Part shown: in pieces, positions 62,138 to 64,000 of the stretch
Position numbering within the stretch: position 1 is the stretch's first letter
How the letters are laid out: the number at the start of each line of letters is the position of its first letter
NCBI GenBank assembly: GCA_007449985.2
Contig: VIIQ02000571.1
Span: forward strand, 124,001-188,000
DNA length: 64,000 nt
Origin: Desmodesmus armatus
Taxonomy: Eukaryota > Chlorophyta > Chlorophyceae > Sphaeropleales > Scenedesmaceae
Reading direction: 5' to 3'
Notes under the pieces: generated by a model
What the model was told of the DNA's origin: nothing
The model's database searches: none
Seen by the model: the letters and a program-made list of their open reading frames with translations, nothing else
Program-made: the position numbers and the translations under genes

Positions 62138-64000
62138 CTAAGAGGCAGGGCAAGCCCCATCCACACGCGCAGCAGTGAAGGAGTCTGACAACTGGTGGAA
62201 AACGTAGTGCACACTGGAGCAAGGGCAGTTCAGCAGGGCTGTGGTGGCCGACTGCACTGTGGGTGCTCCATTGCTGCCGCCGCATGAACGCAGCTGAAGG
62301 TCATTGGTTTTGCAGGCGCCTGGCTTCATGTTCTTGGACGACCAGAAGACGGGTGGTGTGCAGCCATTGTTGGGACCGCAGCCAAGGTAGAAGTGGTTGG
62401 AGACCACACCATTGGGTCCCAGGGTTTGCTGGACAGCACCGAGAGTCACTGTAGCCCGCTGCGCCGCGTCTTGCGTGCACTGAATGCTGATGTTGCCGAC
62501 GACCGTCCTCCCCTTGCACTCCTTGGCCCCTCCGACGATGATAGGGTGGTTTGTGGCAGCTCCTGGGCCTGACAGCCTGTTGGTCCAGCCCCAGTTGTTG
62601 CTCTTGCAGTCCATGCCAGTACTGAAACAGGTGGCATTGCTGAAGGAGTCTCCGGCGACTTGGCCACGGGCGTAGGAGGAACCCTTTATACAGCAAGCTG
62701 CAGTCACGGTGACGGTCTTACGGCCTGTGTTGGCGCAGTCAGCGGCAGTGGCTGCTGATGCAGCCAGGGTGACGTCGAAGGAGGCGGGCAGACCACCTGC
62801 CTTTGAGCAGGTGACCTTGACTCCAGTGGCTGCAGGAGATGCAGCAGAGCAGAAACGCAGGCAGAGCAGCAAAAGATCAGACGTGTCATCCTGCATACCA
62901 TGCTGTGGTGGTGTGCAACAACACATAGTGTGCATGTCACCTTCAGGCGATAGCAGCAGGTACAACTGACCTGGTGAGGTCCAGATGCTTCCAGAGTACC
63001 AGTGCAGAGCCTCAGCAGTTCAGCAACAGCAACAGTCTTGAGCTGCTCAAGGCAGGGTGCTTCATTCTTCTCAAACCGACTATCATTAGCATCAGCCTGC
63101 TATCTGGATGGTATGAATTGATGCATGCCTTAGCTAAAGCCCCACGTTGCAGTCCTTACCAGTAGGAACGGCAGCTGTGCACACCACGCCTTCCACACTG
63201 ACAGTAGGAGTGCCAGACAGGGCCCAAGCCACTGCTGAGCCCCCAGCAGTAGCTGACACGGAGAAGTCAACGTCAACGGTACCGCCAGCACACACGGTCT
63301 TGTCGGCGGCAGACACGGTGACTGTGGGCAGGGTGTTGACGGTGATCTGTCGGGTGTCCCTCCTGACATCGGAGCAGCCTGTGACGCCTGAGGAGGCTTC
63401 GACAAAGGCAGTGAAGCCTGGAATCCACTGGTTGCCGCCCTGGTTGTCGCCCTGGTCGGCCCTCCAACAGGTCATTTGAACATTGCTGCCAGAGGCAACT
63501 GTGGGGGTTGGATCGGGGTGAGGGGACGGAAGGGGCACACCAGAGGTCAGCAGTGAAGAAGGGGTGCGGATGTCAGCTGTTGGTGTTGCAGTGCAGCGGG
63601 GTGCAGTTTGTTTGTGGGCTGAAGGCTGAAGGGTTGCGCAGCTTTAAGCGTCATCGACCGCATGTTTGCTTGCTGCAGGTGCGCAGTATGGGTGAAAGGC
63701 TGTACGCTGCAGCTTGACAAGTCATTGTGATGATGCCCCTAGGGATCATGCCACATGGGTATGGGTGGTGAGCATGGCATGCTTGGCAACTTGCATTCAA
63801 AGCAGCCTACCCAATCAAACTCGGCTGTTTCTCACTGTTTCTCGACCCTAGCATTCCAGCCTGGCAGCAGACCCACCTTCAGAGTTGGGTGTCACACTGC
63901 ATCTCTCGCTGGTGATCACATTGAAGGGCAGGCCGCTTAGGCCAGTGCCAATGGTGTAGGTCAGGTTGAATGAGTCATCGCTGGAGCACACCTCAAAGTC
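62138..64000 (-). CDS. secreted multi-module Cys-rich protein, 3' part (gene X2, paralogue of X1)
   Basis: Minus-strand exons: from beyond 64000 to 63877, 63498-63160, and 62829-62138 with the stop. All are phase 1 at both ends where visible, as in X1. The first visible part is the second half of a module (DFEVCSSDDSFNLTYTIG, ERCSVTP). The middle exon is a full module with the four cysteines (VQMTCWRA, TGCSD, TVCAGG, VVCTAA). The last exon is a half module followed by TVTAACC, NNWGWTNRLSGPG, VGNISIQCT, HFYLGC, CTPPVFW and LNCPCSSVHYVFHQLS, aligning with the last exon of X1 motif by motif but shorter (about 230 against 276 codons). The 5' end lies outside the window. Same inferred extracellular location; the tandem arrangement shows local gene duplication. 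Confidence 0.88.

Overview
The window looks like nuclear DNA of a green alga, most likely Chlamydomonadales (a volvocine or Haematococcus-type alga). The evidence is intron-dense genes with GTGAGT/GTGCGT donors and CAG acceptors, introns ending in long CTG/GCT runs, Ala/Gln homopolymer proteins, abundant CAG/CTG microsatellites, a plant-type RR tandem zinc finger protein, an AKR2-like Sti1/ankyrin protein, and large secreted Cys-rich modular proteins. The species is not determined. Exons were assembled by hand from splice sites and reading phase; most boundaries were confirmed by matching phases on both sides of each intron.

Layout. 1.3-7.3 kb (+): a Myb/SANT-like gene ending in one 3.7 kb Ala/Gln-rich exon. 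7.3-12.8 kb: a G/T-rich stretch with no recognised gene. 12.8-15.6 kb (-) and 15.9-19.3 kb (+): a head-to-head pair, an Sti1-ankyrin protein with a transit-peptide-like N-terminus and a membrane-anchored cysteine synthase-like enzyme. From inside the cysteine synthase gene (about 17.6 kb) to about 27.7 kb lies one arm of a direct segmental duplication; the other arm runs from about 28.5 to 37.3 kb. Each arm ends in an intact RR-TZF zinc finger gene (25.6-27.5 and 35.1-37.1 kb). The second arm also carries a broken copy of cysteine synthase exons 5-6, and each arm has a GHMP-kinase-like exon. 38-42.7 kb: an unrecognised minus-strand gene candidate mixed with dispersed and tandem repeats. 43-46.6 kb: C/A-rich, one orphan exon-like block.

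46.65-58.1 kb (-): an approximately 1,600-residue secreted protein with a signal peptide, an N-terminal region, about ten four-cysteine modules (mostly one symmetric phase 1-1 exon each) and a C-terminal domain with a WGW motif and a CxCS tail. 62.1 kb to the right edge (-): the 3' part of a paralogue built the same way. Together they form a tandem family of modular extracellular proteins, the most interesting system here. Between them lie a compound CAG satellite and unassigned sequence.
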